64,000 nt of DNA from Congregibacter brevis (GCF_045689245.1 NZ_CP136865.1:372001-436000), one strand, 5' to 3'. Positions 51,919 through 61,614 are shown, numbered from the stretch's first letter. Program-made: numbers and translations. The notes: generated by a model not told the origin, from the sequence alone.

Positions 51919-53472
51919 ATGCAAGAACAGCAAAAATCCCCCACCGTCCTGATCATCCTCGATGGTTGGGGCTACCGCGAGGACTCCCGGGACAATGCCA
52001 TCGCCAATGCCGACACTCCCACATGGGATCGTCTTTGGAACACCGCTCCCAGCACCTTGGTGTCGGCATCCGGTTTGGATGTGGGGCTGCCCGAGGGGCA
52101 ATTTGGCAACTCGGAAGTCGGTCATATGAGTCTGGGCTCGGGGCGCGTGCTCTATCAGAGTATTTCGCGCATCGACAAGGCGATCAGTGATGGCTCCTTT
52201 GACAGCAACCCCGCCTACTGTGATGCCATCGATGCGGCAATCGCTGCGAATGGCGCCGTGCATGTCATGGGGCTGCTGTCCCCTGGCGGCGTACACAGTC
52301 ACGAACGTCAAATTCTGGCCGCGCTGAAGCTCGCAGCTTCACGAGGAGCCAGCAAAATTTACCTGCACGCGTTCCTTGACGGGCGCGATACGCCCCCTCG
52401 GAGCGCTCAAGAATCGCTTATCGCCGCTGAAAGCTGTCTCGAGGAGCTTGGAGTCGGTCGTATCGCGACGATCACCGGACGCTACTTCGCCATGGACCGG
52501 GATCAGCGCTGGGAGAGAGTCGAACCCGCTTACAGTTTGCTCACCCGCGGAGAAGCCGAAAACATCGCGGCGTCGGCTCTGGAGGGCCTCCACGCCGCCT
52601 ATAAGCGGGACGAGAACGACGAGTTCGTAGCACCTACCCGGATTGGTGAAGCGGCCCCCATTAGCGATGGCGACGCTGTGCTTTTCATGAATTTTCGCGC
52701 TGACCGCGCCCGAGAGCTAACTCAAACCTTTGTGGATGACACTTTCACGGGCTTCGAACGAGGAGAGCGCCCCGAGCTCGCCAGTTTTGTCATGACCACG
52801 GAATACGCCGCTGATATGCCAGCGGCCTGCGCATTTCCCTCCAGCGTTCTCACTAACGTGTTGGGTGAATGGCTGGCGGACAAAGGCCTGTCACAGTTAC
52901 GCATTGCCGAGACAGAAAAGTACGCTCACGTGACCTTTTTCTTCAGTGGGGGCCGCGAAGCCGAGTTTGAGCACGAAACACGGATATTGGTGCCTTCCCC
53001 CGACGTGGCAACCTATGATTTACAGCCAGCGATGAGCGCCCCGGAAGTTACGGACAAACTTGTAGAGGCGATTCGTTCACGGGAGTACGACCTTATAGTT
53101 TGCAACTATGCCAATGGCGACATGGTCGGCCACACAGGCAACTACAATGCCGCCGTTCAAGCCGTAGAAGCGCTGGATGAGTGCCTTGGGCGTGTGGAGA
53201 GCGCTCTGTTAGAGGTGAACGGTCAGGCGCTGGTGACGGCCGATCACGGCAACTGTGAACAAATGCAGGACTATGATTCGGGCCAGCTACACACCCAGCA
53301 CACCACGGAGCATGTGCCGCTGGTGTACATCGGCAACAATGCCCTTACGCTGGATCCCAAGGGCGGTATTCTGGCGGACATCGCACCGACCCTACTGAGC
53401 CTAATGACGTTGGACCAACCACCGGAAATGAGCGGTCGTAACCTGGTTATCCCGGCTGACGGAAAGTCCTGA
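51919..53472 (+). CDS. gpmI: 2,3-bisphosphoglycerate-independent phosphoglycerate mutase
   Basis: Glycolytic 3PG/2PG interconversion by a di-manganese enzyme of 517 residues in the alkaline-phosphatase superfamily. Metal ligand in LIILDGWGYRED, nucleophile Ser in FGNSEVGHMSLGSGR, and the ligand blocks MNFRADRARE, CNYANGDMVGHTG and TADHGNCEQM. Divergent from the rhodanese gene; envC-like follows 3 nt after its stop. Confidence 0.97.
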   Translation: MQEQQKSPTVLIILDGWGYREDSRDNAIANADTPTWDRLWNTAPSTLVSASGLDVGLPEGQFGNSEVGHMSLGSGRVLYQSISRIDKAISDGSFDSNPAYCDAIDAAIAANGAVHVMGLLSPGGVHSHERQILAALKLAASRGASKIYLHAFLDGRDTPPRSAQESLIAAESCLEELGVGRIATITGRYFAMDRDQRWERVEPAYSLLTRGEAENIAASALEGLHAAYKRDENDEFVAPTRIGEAAPISDGDAVLFMNFRADRARELTQTFVDDTFTGFERGERPELASFVMTTEYAADMPAACAFPSSVLTNVLGEWLADKGLSQLRIAETEKYAHVTFFFSGGREAEFEHETRILVPSPDVATYDLQPAMSAPEVTDKLVEAIRSREYDLIVCNYANGDMVGHTGNYNAAVQAVEALDECLGRVESALLEVNGQALVTADHGNCEQMQDYDSGQLHTQHTTEHVPLVYIGNNALTLDPKGGILADIAPTLLSLMTLDQPPEMSGRNLVIPADGKS

Positions 53473-53475
53473 CTA

Positions 53476-54678
53476 TTGACCGTGCGAACCCCTGCGTTAG
53501 CTAGGCAGAAGAGCCGGAGCTTATTCATCTGGGCCCTGGGCGTAGTTCTTCTGTTAGCGATCGTGGTGGTTCCCGATTTAGCCGCGCAAAACACATCAAG
53601 TGCAGACGCCGAGGAAACCCGCGAACGCTTAGCGCAGCTTGAGAAAGACATTGCGCAAATCGCAGCAAAACAGGCGAGGCGCGAAAAAGAACGCAGCTCC
53701 CTGCAGGCAAACCTTCGCCGCAGTGAAACCGCTCTGGGTCAGCTAAAAGAGCAACAGCAGAAAACCCGCTCTGCAATAACTCGTAACCAAGGCGAAATCT
53801 CCAAGCTGCGAATAGAACAAACCCGACTTCAGGCTGCCGCGTCTACTCAGCAAGTTGCGGTTGCCGCAGAAATTCGAGAGGCCTACAAAAGCGGCGGTAA
53901 TGACCAACTCAAACTACTGCTCACCGAAGAAGACCCGCAAGTGCTGGCCCGTATGCTTGCCTACTATCGCTACATCCTTGCGGCCAGAAGCAAACTTCTC
54001 GACGAATATCGGCATACGCTCAACTCCCTTGTTGCCCTGGAGACGGACCTTCAGTCGCGGAAAAACCAGCTCGAGGAACAGCAGAGCTCTTTAGCCTTAC
54101 AGCAACGGGAACTAGAAGAAGAACGTAAAGAGCGCTCAAAACTTCTGGCGGAGATCGAACTCTCCCTGAAAAGCGATGCGGCTCAGCTAGCGGCCAGAGA
54201 GCAGGATCGGGAGCAGCTCGAGGGCCTTCTGGCCGAGATCGACGCGGCCCTTGCGCAACTAATCCCTGAAGACGATGTCGAACCTTTTAGTTCCGCAAAA
54301 GGCAGCATGCTCTGGCCAGTAAAAGGCCGTATCACCAGTCGCTTTGGTCGCCCGAGGAACCAGGGAAAGATGCGCTGGCAAGGCGTGCGGCTCAAAGCGG
54401 AGTCGGGCAGTACCGTTACTGCTATCCACCATGGCCGCGTTGTTTATGCGGACTGGCTTCGAGGATCAGGCCTACTGATGGTGATTGATCACGGAGAGGG
54501 GTATCTAAGTCTCTATGCCCACAACGAGAGCCTCCTTAGAGAGGTTGGGGACTGGGTGGGCGCCGGAGCAGCCATCTCAACGGTGGGAGACAGTGGCGGA
54601 CAAAGTGAGGCCGGGCTGTACTTTGAGATACGCAAAGACGGAAAACCCACAGACCCCCAGGGGTGGTGCCGTAGTTAA
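53476..54678 (+). CDS. envC: EnvC-like murein hydrolase activator
   Basis: A periplasmic activator of septal amidases. The N-terminus contains a hydrophobic signal (about 15-36), then a long coiled coil (about 40-255) rich in Glu, Gln and Arg. The C-terminal LytM/M23 domain (about 285-395) is degenerate. The final HxH-type site reads LYFEIR (Tyr for His), and the usual HGxD is missing near GVRLKAESG. That matches inactive EnvC, which activates AmiA/B rather than cutting. TTG start, or GTG 53482. Confidence 0.92.
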   Translation: MTVRTPALARQKSRSLFIWALGVVLLLAIVVVPDLAAQNTSSADAEETRERLAQLEKDIAQIAAKQARREKERSSLQANLRRSETALGQLKEQQQKTRSAITRNQGEISKLRIEQTRLQAAASTQQVAVAAEIREAYKSGGNDQLKLLLTEEDPQVLARMLAYYRYILAARSKLLDEYRHTLNSLVALETDLQSRKNQLEEQQSSLALQQRELEEERKERSKLLAEIELSLKSDAAQLAAREQDREQLEGLLAEIDAALAQLIPEDDVEPFSSAKGSMLWPVKGRITSRFGRPRNQGKMRWQGVRLKAESGSTVTAIHHGRVVYADWLRGSGLLMVIDHGEGYLSLYAHNESLLREVGDWVGAGAAISTVGDSGGQSEAGLYFEIRKDGKPTDPQGWCRS

Positions 54679-54827
54679 AAATTTTGAAGAGTTGAGCTAC
54701 ACGAGTTAGGAAGAGTTAAACACCAAACGTCATGAAGAGAGAGTTAGGTGGTATTTAGCGCTTCTTGGAGTGCCCGCCGATTAGGCTACACTGAAGTTTC
54801 CAGAATCGAGGTTTTCAAAGTCACCTT
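54679..54827. promoter_or_regulatory. envC-ctpA intergenic region with candidate ctpA promoter
   Basis: A 149-bp spacer. TTGGAG (54765-54770), 16 nt, and TACACT (54787-54792) form a fair sigma-70-like promoter for ctpA. Short GAAGAGTT/GAGTTAGG repeats occur between 54684 and 54750; no hairpin terminator is evident. Confidence 0.4.
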
Positions 54828-56258
54828 ATGCATACCATGAATATTTTACGATCTCGCTTTAGCGCCTCAGCTAATGCAGAGAACGGTACGAGTAACACAA
54901 GTTTGCGCGGTTACAAGCGTGCAACGGTTGGCCTGCGCCAGATTTTCCTAGCCGGTGTAGCAGGACTGTTACTTGGGAACACCGCGACTGTCATGGCTCA
55001 GGACGATAGTAACGTCGGAGAGCTTCCCCTGGACGAGCTTCGTACCTTCGCGGACGTTTTTAATCAGATTCGCGTGGGGTATGTAGAAGAAATCGACGAC
55101 AGCACCCTTCTGGAATACGCCATTAAGGGCATGCTCAGCAGCCTTGACCCCCACTCCGCCTACTTGGAGCGAGATGCCTATGAAAACCTGCAAACCTCTA
55201 CAAGCGGCGAATTTTCGGGATTAGGCCTGGAAGTGGGCATGGAGAATGGCTTTCTGAAAGTCATCTCACCAATTGATGGGTCTCCGGCTACTGACGCCGG
55301 CATCCAGTCTGGCGATGTCATACTCAAACTCGATGGCGTCACTATTCGGGGATTGAGCCTCAACAAGGCGGTGGAGAAGATGCGCGGGCCAAAAGGCAGC
55401 GAAATCGTCGTATCCATTGGTCGTCCAGGAGAACAGGAACCCTTTGACGTAACACTTGTTCGCGACACTATCCGCGTTGCGAGTGTTCGCGAAAGATGGC
55501 TGGAACCCGGTTTTGGATATCTGCGTATCTCACAGTTTCAGCAAAAGACCGGGGATGATGTAAAAGCCTCCATCGAGAAATTGTTAGCCGAGCAGCCTCT
55601 GAAAGGTTTGGTGTTAGATCTTCGCAACAACCCCGGCGGGGTTCTTGGCGCGAGTGTTGACGTAGCCGGGCTCTTTATGGAGAGCGGTGATGTGGTCTAC
55701 ACCGAGGGCCGCCTGAATAACGCAGCCCAGAATTATGGTGCAGCTGCTGGCGACATAACTGATGGAGCACCTTTGGTTGTGCTTATCAATCGCGGCTCTG
55801 CGAGCGCATCTGAAATCGTTGCTGGCGCACTTCAGGATCATGCTCGAGGCGTCGTCATGGGGACCCAAAGTTTTGGTAAAGGATCCGTACAGACCGTGCT
55901 ACCTATCTCTGATTCACGCGCGGTAAAACTGACCACTGCGCGTTACTTCACTCCAAACGGCCGATCAATCCAGGCGGAAGGGATCAAGCCCGACATTATT
56001 GTGGAGCGCGCTAAGGTAGAGACCTTTGACGAATCCGGCAGGGTGAGTGAAAAGGATCTAGCGGGTCACCTGGACAATACGACCACGCAAGAGGCCGTGG
56101 AAGCCGAAGCCAGCAAAGGGCTTATCTCGCGAGACAACCAACTTTACGAAGCACTCATCCTGCTCAAAGGCATCAACATCATCAATCCCCGAGCTCCCCA
56201 GGCTTTACCAAAAGGGCAGCAAACTGCTGCCGTTAAAGACAGCAGCGGTGAATCATGA
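54828..56258 (+). CDS. ctpA: C-terminal processing peptidase (S41, CtpA/Prc-type)
   Basis: An exported protease of 476 residues. The signal-like hydrophobic segment (about 36-57) is followed by an N-terminal helical part, a PDZ domain (about 125-210; GLGLEVGMENGFLKVISP then GIQSGDVILKLDGV) and the S41 protease domain. The Ser nucleophile is in GSASASEIVAGAL and the Lys in SFGKGSVQT. It cleaves murein-associated proteins such as amidase regulators, which suits its place after the EnvC-like gene. ATG 54837 is an alternative start. Confidence 0.93.
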   Translation: MHTMNILRSRFSASANAENGTSNTSLRGYKRATVGLRQIFLAGVAGLLLGNTATVMAQDDSNVGELPLDELRTFADVFNQIRVGYVEEIDDSTLLEYAIKGMLSSLDPHSAYLERDAYENLQTSTSGEFSGLGLEVGMENGFLKVISPIDGSPATDAGIQSGDVILKLDGVTIRGLSLNKAVEKMRGPKGSEIVVSIGRPGEQEPFDVTLVRDTIRVASVRERWLEPGFGYLRISQFQQKTGDDVKASIEKLLAEQPLKGLVLDLRNNPGGVLGASVDVAGLFMESGDVVYTEGRLNNAAQNYGAAAGDITDGAPLVVLINRGSASASEIVAGALQDHARGVVMGTQSFGKGSVQTVLPISDSRAVKLTTARYFTPNGRSIQAEGIKPDIIVERAKVETFDESGRVSEKDLAGHLDNTTTQEAVEAEASKGLISRDNQLYEALILLKGINIINPRAPQALPKGQQTAAVKDSSGES

Positions 56259-56287
56259 TCCAGGCTCAAGGGTAAGAAACGCTGCTG

Positions 56288-57259
56288 ATGTCCGGTAAAA
56301 AAATGGTCCTAACAGTCCTTGGACTGAGTGTTCTCGCTATCGCCTTAGGTGGCTTGCTAACCAGGCCGCCAGAGCTGTCACCCGTCCCGCCTTCGGCTGT
56401 GGTGCCAGATGATTTAGAGGGCTATCTGCGTGAAAGGGAAGCTGTGGAAGACACTCAGTATGGCGTAACCGATGGCGCTGAAAAGCGCATTGTCTGGAAT
56501 GCAGAGACAGGCGCGCGCAGTGAGTACGTACTTGTATACCTCCATGGGTTCTCTGCAACTCGTCAGGAGATCGCACCCGTGCCAGAGCTGGTTGCCCAGG
56601 CCCTGGGTGCCAATCTTTTTGAAACCCGCCTTGCGGGGCATGGCCGGGAAGATAAAAAATTGGCTGACATCCGCGCGGAAGACTGGATGGAGGATGGCGC
56701 CGAGGCTCTCGCTGTCGCCAAAGCACTGGGCGATAAAATTGTTCTTATGGGCACCTCCACGGGTGCAACGGTCGCGCTTGCAATGGCAAGGCACCCCGAC
56801 TTTTCTTCGGTCCACAGCATGATTTTGGTATCGCCGAACTTTGGACCAGCAGGAGAAGGGTCGGGCATTGCTACGGGCCCCTATGGACCACAGCTCACAC
56901 GACTGATCTTAGGGGAGCGTCGATCCTGGACCGCCGCAAACCCCCTGCAAGCAAAGTACTGGTCCACGGATTACCCCACGGCGTCCATCGTAGAAATGAT
57001 GCGTCTGGTCAATCTGGCGGTAGAGCTCACTCCCGATGCCAAGACACCAAAAGCAATGTTGGTTTACTCACCGCAGGACGACGTGGTGTCCGTCAGCCAA
57101 TTGCTCGCCGGTTTTGAGCAACTACCCGCGGATGAGAAGAAAATTCATAAGGTAGAGAATCCCGAGAGTCTCAGCCCCCATGTACTCACGGGCGATATTT
57201 TAGCGCCGGGTACAAGCGAAGAAACAGCCAGTCTGATCAGCGGATTTATCGCTGACTAA
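56288..57259 (+). CDS. Membrane-anchored alpha/beta hydrolase
   Basis: A 323-residue serine hydrolase with an N-terminal membrane segment (about 5-24). Oxyanion-hole region VYLHGFSATRQE, nucleophile GTSTG (Ser near 158), acid in SPQDDVV, and His in SLSPHVLTG complete a plausible triad. Likely an inner-membrane-tethered carboxylesterase or lipase-like enzyme facing the periplasm. It follows ctpA by 29 nt. Substrate unknown. Confidence 0.87.
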   Translation: MSGKKMVLTVLGLSVLAIALGGLLTRPPELSPVPPSAVVPDDLEGYLREREAVEDTQYGVTDGAEKRIVWNAETGARSEYVLVYLHGFSATRQEIAPVPELVAQALGANLFETRLAGHGREDKKLADIRAEDWMEDGAEALAVAKALGDKIVLMGTSTGATVALAMARHPDFSSVHSMILVSPNFGPAGEGSGIATGPYGPQLTRLILGERRSWTAANPLQAKYWSTDYPTASIVEMMRLVNLAVELTPDAKTPKAMLVYSPQDDVVSVSQLLAGFEQLPADEKKIHKVENPESLSPHVLTGDILAPGTSEETASLISGFIAD

Positions 57260-57312
57260 AAAGACAAGACATCGAGCCTCGGGCAACTGAGCGTCAGCGT
57301 GCTAATGCGGGC

Positions 57313-58083
57313 TTAGCGTACTTCTATCCCCGCTTGGGCCATATGCTCTTTTGCCTGACCCACAGTGAACTCTCCAAAGTGGAAGATACTCGCCGCCAGC
57401 ACAGCATCCGCCCCACCTTTTGTCACTCCTTCAACTAGGTGGTTCAGAGTGCCCACGCCGCCGGAAGCTATCACAGGAATATCAACGGCGTCGGTGATCG
57501 CACGAGTGACACCCAGCTCAAAGCCGTCACGAGTACCGTCTCGGTCCATGCTCGTAAGGAGAATCTCGCCGGCACCGAGCGCAGCCATACGCTGCGCCCA
57601 TTCCACAGCATTGATCCCAGTGGGTTTACGACCACCATGGGTGAAAATCTCGTAGCGTGGCTGTCCGTCAACCTCGTCAACACGCTTTGCGTCGATAGCG
57701 ACCACAATACATTGGGCACCGAATCGCTCAGAGGCGCGACGCACAAGGTCGGGATCATGAATGGCCGCGGTGTTGATACTTACCTTGTCGGCGCCCGCAT
57801 TGAGCATGCTACGGATATCTTCGACGCTGCGAATTCCGCCACCGACCGTAAGGGGAATAAACACTTCCCGCGCAATGGCTTCCACCATATGAACCGTGGT
57901 GTCACGGTTCTCGTGACTGGCGGTGATATCCAGGAATGTGATTTCGTCGGCGCCTTGATCGTTATAGCGCGCTGCAATCTCGACGGGGTCGCCAGCATCA
58001 CGGATATCAACAAAGTTCACGCCCTTCACCACGCGCCCATTGTCCACATCAAGGCAGGGGATGATGCGCCTAGCGAGACCCAT
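57313..58083 (-). CDS. hisF: Imidazole glycerol phosphate synthase, cyclase subunit
   Basis: A TIM-barrel of 256 residues. With HisH it makes imidazole glycerol phosphate and AICAR. Catalytic Asp residues lie in IIPCLDVDNGRVVKG and VVAIDAKRV (near 130). Phosphate-binding repeats VGGGIRSVED and IASGGVGTLN. Its ATG abuts the hisA stop, in the leftward hisB-hisH-hisA-hisF order. Confidence 0.97.
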   Translation of the reverse strand: MGLARRIIPCLDVDNGRVVKGVNFVDIRDAGDPVEIAARYNDQGADEITFLDITASHENRDTTVHMVEAIAREVFIPLTVGGGIRSVEDIRSMLNAGADKVSINTAAIHDPDLVRRASERFGAQCIVVAIDAKRVDEVDGQPRYEIFTHGGRKPTGINAVEWAQRMAALGAGEILLTSMDRDGTRDGFELGVTRAITDAVDIPVIASGGVGTLNHLVEGVTKGGADAVLAASIFHFGEFTVGQAKEHMAQAGIEVR

Positions 58084-58820
58084 CAGGCTGCGTTCTCGTC
58101 GCAGTATTGCTGCGCTTCTGCAAGATCAAGGCTGCCTTCGTAAATGGCTCGCCCCGTAATCGCGCCTATGATACCTCCGCTATTGAGAGCTGCCAGCGCG
58201 CGTATATCGCGCATATTGGTAATACCACCCGATGCAATGATGGGAATACCTCCCGCCTGCGCTATGTCCAGAGTTGCCTCTACATTGACGCCTTGCATCA
58301 TGCCGTCACGGGCAATATCCGTATAGACGATGGCACTGACGCCATCATCGGCAAAGCGCCTTGCGAGATCCGTCGCCTGCAGCGCAGAAACCTCCGCCCA
58401 GCCATCGGTGGCAACGCGGCCATCTCGAGCATCCAAGCCGACGATAATCTTGCCGGGGTAGGCCGCACAGGCTTCCGCTACAAACGTCGGCTGCTTCACC
58501 GCTTGGGTGCCGATGATGACGTAGCTAACGCCTGCATTCAGGTAAAACTCGATGGTCTCAAGGTCGCGGATACCGCCGCCTATCTGAATGGGCAGCTCAG
58601 GAAACTCTTTCGCAATCGCCGTCACGGCATCGCCATTAACAGGTGTGCCGGCAAAAGCACCGTTCAGATCTACCAGATGCAAACGTCGACATCCCTCATC
58701 CACCCAGCGCTGCGCAGTAGCAACGGGATTGTCAGAGAACACCGTGCTGTCATCCATCTCGCCCTGACGAAGACGCACACACTGCCCATCCTTAAGATCA
58801 ATTGCCGGAATAATCAGCAT
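58083..58820 (-). CDS. hisA: Phosphoribosylformimino-5-aminoimidazole carboxamide ribotide isomerase
   Basis: An Amadori isomerase with a TIM barrel of 245 residues, upstream of the HisFH reaction. Catalytic Asp in IPAIDLKDGQCVRL and a second Asp in VYTDIARDGMMQG. Phosphate loops IGGGIRDLE and IASGGITNM. Overlaps hisH by 7 nt. Confidence 0.97.
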   Translation of the reverse strand: MLIIPAIDLKDGQCVRLRQGEMDDSTVFSDNPVATAQRWVDEGCRRLHLVDLNGAFAGTPVNGDAVTAIAKEFPELPIQIGGGIRDLETIEFYLNAGVSYVIIGTQAVKQPTFVAEACAAYPGKIIVGLDARDGRVATDGWAEVSALQATDLARRFADDGVSAIVYTDIARDGMMQGVNVEATLDIAQAGGIPIIASGGITNMRDIRALAALNSGGIIGAITGRAIYEGSLDLAEAQQYCDENAA

Positions 58821-59479
58821 GTTCCATCCCAGTTCAAAAAGTTACTCAACAATTGCAGTCCTGCCCTGTGGCTTTTCTCGGGGTGAAACTGCACTGCAAA
58901 CAGGTTATCCAGCGCCAACGCAGCATCGGCTTTGACGCCGTAGTCAACGCTGCCTGCCAGCAGCGAACGATCACTCGCATCTACGTAATAGCTGTGCACA
59001 AAGTAAAAGCGCTCGCCATCGGCGATGTTTCGCCACAGCGGGTGAGGTCTTTCCTGATGAACACGGTTCCAACCCATGTGAGGGACCTTGAGTCGCCCCC
59101 CGTCCCGGTCTTGAAGCGGCGAGCCAAAGTGACGAACCTGCCCCTCGAGTAAGCCCAAACAGTCAACGCCGCCGTTCTCTTCTGAGTGCTGCATCAGCGC
59201 CTGCATACCAACGCATATCGCTAGTACAGGCTTGTGCTGCTCCCGGAGCGCAGTATCGAGCAGATTGTCACAGTGCAGGCGTCTTATCTCGGACATGCAG
59301 TCGCGAATCGCCCCAACCCCAGGGAATACAACCCTGTCAGCGCTGCGAATCAAATCCGCATCGTGGGTCACGATCACCTCGTCAGCACCGGCATGCAGAA
59401 GCGCACTCTCGACGGAATGCAAATTGCCCATGCCATAGTCAATGACAGCTACGCTATTGTTTTTGGAAGAGCCGTTCAC
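58814..59479 (-). CDS. hisH: Imidazole glycerol phosphate synthase, glutamine amidotransferase subunit
   Basis: The class I glutamine amidotransferase (221 residues) that supplies ammonia to HisF. Nucleophile Cys in AICVGMQALM; His and Glu in VQFHPEKS; oxyanion strand PGVGAIRDCM. Third catalytic residue set is complete. Confidence 0.97.
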   Translation of the reverse strand: MNGSSKNNSVAVIDYGMGNLHSVESALLHAGADEVIVTHDADLIRSADRVVFPGVGAIRDCMSEIRRLHCDNLLDTALREQHKPVLAICVGMQALMQHSEENGGVDCLGLLEGQVRHFGSPLQDRDGGRLKVPHMGWNRVHQERPHPLWRNIADGERFYFVHSYYVDASDRSLLAGSVDYGVKADAALALDNLFAVQFHPEKSHRAGLQLLSNFLNWDGTC

Positions 59480-59517
59480 AGTCGTCTCCGGAACGTGTTC
59501 TGCAGAAAATCCCCGGC

Positions 59518-60111
59518 TTAGAGGACGCCCTTAGTTGACGGCGTCACGCCAGCCATAGCCGGATCTGCGCTGAGCGCCATACGCAACGCGCGGCCAAAAG
59601 CCTTAAATACCGTCTCGATCTGGTGATGGCTGTTATCCCCGCGGAGATTGTCTACATGCAGGGTCACAAGCGCGTGATTAACAAAGCCCTGAAAAAACTC
59701 GTAGAACAGGTCTACGTCAAAATTGCCCACCGCTGCGCGGGTAAACGGCACATGAAACTCAAGCCCCGGACGACCGGAAAAGTCGATGACGACTCGGGAT
59801 AGAGCCTCATCAAGGGGCACATAGGCGTGCCCATAGCGCTGAATACCCTTACGCTCGCCCACTGCCTTTGTAAAAGCCTGTCCAAGAGTGATGCCGATGT
59901 CTTCTACTGTGTGGTGGGCATCAATATGCAGGTCGCCGTTAGCCTTAATATTGATATCCATCATACCGTGGCGCGCGATCTGATCGAGCATGTGCTCGAG
60001 GAAGGGTAGCCCAGTATCAAACTCGGCTTTACCACTACCGTCTAGATTCACGCTAACGGTGATCTGTGTTTCCAGCGTATCGCGGCTTACCGTTGCGCTA
60101 CGTTCTGACAT
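59518..60111 (-). CDS. hisB: Imidazoleglycerol-phosphate dehydratase
   Basis: A monofunctional HisB of 197 residues, lacking the phosphatase domain of enteric HisB. The di-manganese His ligands lie in DLHIDAHHTVEDIGITLGQA and the second HHQIET-type block (SHHQIETVFKAFGRALR). FLEHMLDQIARHG is also conserved. First gene of the leftward hisBHAF operon, facing mutY across a palindrome cluster. Confidence 0.97.
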   Translation of the reverse strand: MSERSATVSRDTLETQITVSVNLDGSGKAEFDTGLPFLEHMLDQIARHGMMDINIKANGDLHIDAHHTVEDIGITLGQAFTKAVGERKGIQRYGHAYVPLDEALSRVVIDFSGRPGLEFHVPFTRAAVGNFDVDLFYEFFQGFVNHALVTLHVDNLRGDNSHHQIETVFKAFGRALRMALSADPAMAGVTPSTKGVL

Positions 60112-60125
60112 GTCTTTTCTCCAGC

Positions 60126-60159
60126 TCGCGATGTCTATCGCGATAGTTCATCGCGATGA
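60126..60159. promoter_or_regulatory. TCGCGA palindrome cluster between hisB and mutY
   Basis: Three TCGCGA cores (60126-60131, 60138-60143, 60151-60156) are spaced 12 and 13 nt apart. The second sits in CTATCGCGATAG (60135-60146) and the third in TCATCGCGATGA (60148-60159), both perfect palindromes. The phasing near one DNA turn suggests cooperative binding of a regulator. Confidence 0.5.
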
Positions 60160-60258
60160 GCGTCCTGATGACAACCGCGAAAGCGCGACATTATAGGGGA
60201 GCGAGCGTATGGATTCATTGGCAATTCTCCCGCTGCAAGGATAGTCTCGCCAGCGTTT

Positions 60259-61335
60259 ATGGATGACTTCGCAAAACGCCTTTTAGCCTGGTACGACGAT
60301 CATGGCCGCCACAACCTGCCCTGGCAGCGTGACGCTACGCCTTATCACGTATGGCTGTCAGAGATCATGCTGCAGCAGACCCAGGTTGCTACGGTCATTC
60401 CCTATTACGAACGATTTACCACGAGTTTCCCCCGTATAGAGGCTCTTGCCGCTGCCGACATCGATCAGGTACTCCACCACTGGAGCGGATTGGGCTATTA
60501 CGCTCGGGCCCGTAATCTTCATAAGGCCGCTAAGACTCTGGTTGAGGATTTTGGCGGCGATTTTCCAGCGGATGTCGAAGCACTGCAAAGTTTGCCCGGG
60601 GTAGGGCGCTCCACCGCTGGCGCAATCCTCTCCACTGCGCTGAATGGCCGGGCAGCTATCCTTGACGGTAATGTAAAACGCGTTCTTGCCAGATTTCATG
60701 CGGTAGAGGGCTGGCCAGGTAAGACGGCCGTGGCCGCAAAGCTCTGGGAGTTGGCAGAGCAGCACACACCAGATTCACGAGTCGCCGACTACACCCAGGC
60801 AATCATGGACTTGGGGGCTACGCTGTGCACGCGCTCAAAACCTGAATGCCATCGTTGTCCTCAAGCCGGTGACTGTCTCGCTTTGCAGCGATCAAGCCAG
60901 AGTAAGTATCCAGGTAAGAAGCCAAAAAGGGCGATTCCTACAAAGCAAACAAGTTTTATCATTGCCCATACGCCGGACGGCGAACTATTGCTGGAGCGCC
61001 GGCAATCAACGGGTATTTGGGGAGGCCTTTGGTGTTTTCCTGAAGTTAGCGATACCGCCGCTGCAATCCAATTTTGTGAAGATTCGCTGGCCGTCCAAGT
61101 ACTGGGCACAAAGGCGCTGCCAGCGCTGCGACACAGCTTCAGCCACTACCATCTTGAGATAAGCCCCTTACTCCTTACACTGTCGAAAACGCCGACGCTA
61201 ATCCTCGAAGGTCAGGAACTGCGATGCTGGCCCGCTCAGGAAGCTCCCGCAGTGGGCCTGGCCGCACCAGTAAGGCGCCTCTGGGACGAGGCAGTGCGAG
61301 GCATTAACAATTCAGACAAGGAAGATAAGCCATGA
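60259..61335 (+). CDS. mutY: A/G-specific adenine DNA glycosylase
   Basis: Removes adenine paired with 8-oxoguanine (358 residues). Helix-hairpin-helix GVGRSTAGAILSTALNG with catalytic Asp in AAILDGNVKRVLAR. A [4Fe-4S] cluster is bound by the Cys residues in LCTRSKPECHRCPQAGDC. The C-terminal NUDIX-like domain recognises 8-oxoG. Overlaps yggX by 4 nt. Confidence 0.96.
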   Translation: MDDFAKRLLAWYDDHGRHNLPWQRDATPYHVWLSEIMLQQTQVATVIPYYERFTTSFPRIEALAAADIDQVLHHWSGLGYYARARNLHKAAKTLVEDFGGDFPADVEALQSLPGVGRSTAGAILSTALNGRAAILDGNVKRVLARFHAVEGWPGKTAVAAKLWELAEQHTPDSRVADYTQAIMDLGATLCTRSKPECHRCPQAGDCLALQRSSQSKYPGKKPKRAIPTKQTSFIIAHTPDGELLLERRQSTGIWGGLWCFPEVSDTAAAIQFCEDSLAVQVLGTKALPALRHSFSHYHLEISPLLLTLSKTPTLILEGQELRCWPAQEAPAVGLAAPVRRLWDEAVRGINNSDKEDKP

Positions 61336-61604
61336 GCAGACAGGTGTTTTGTCGCAAGCATCAAAAGGAAATGCCGGGACTGGATGCGCCGCCGTACCCG
61401 GGCCCCAAAGGGCAAGACATCTTTGAGAACGTGTGCAAGCAGGCTTGGGAGGAATGGCAGGCCCATCAGACCATGCTGATAAATGAAAAGCAGCTAAGTC
61501 TCATCGACCCCGAAGCCCGCAAGTATCTTCAACAGGAAATGGACAAGTTTTTTGCTGGCGAGGAGTACGACAAAGCCGAGGGCTACGTGCCCCCGGAGTC
61601 ATAA
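61332..61604 (+). CDS. yggX: YggX iron-sulfur-protection protein
   Basis: A 90-residue protein of the YggX family, implicated in Fe(II) trafficking and protection of Fe-S clusters from oxidative damage. Typical opening MSRQVFCRKHQKEMPGLD and core AWEEWQAHQTMLINEKQL. Co-transcribed with mutY, as in many gammaproteobacteria; MutY carries an Fe-S cluster. Confidence 0.95.
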   Translation: MSRQVFCRKHQKEMPGLDAPPYPGPKGQDIFENVCKQAWEEWQAHQTMLINEKQLSLIDPEARKYLQQEMDKFFAGEEYDKAEGYVPPES

Positions 61605-61614
61605 ACCGCTGCGT

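Noticed and set aside
51727..52311. Upstream extension of the rhodanese gene
   Set aside because: Extra residues are not rhodanese-like and overlap the gpmI promoter and start; ATG 51726 fits the family.
57439..58886. Plus-strand frames of 234 and 259 codons over hisF and hisA
   Set aside because: Antisense shadows of well-conserved his genes; no family resemblance.
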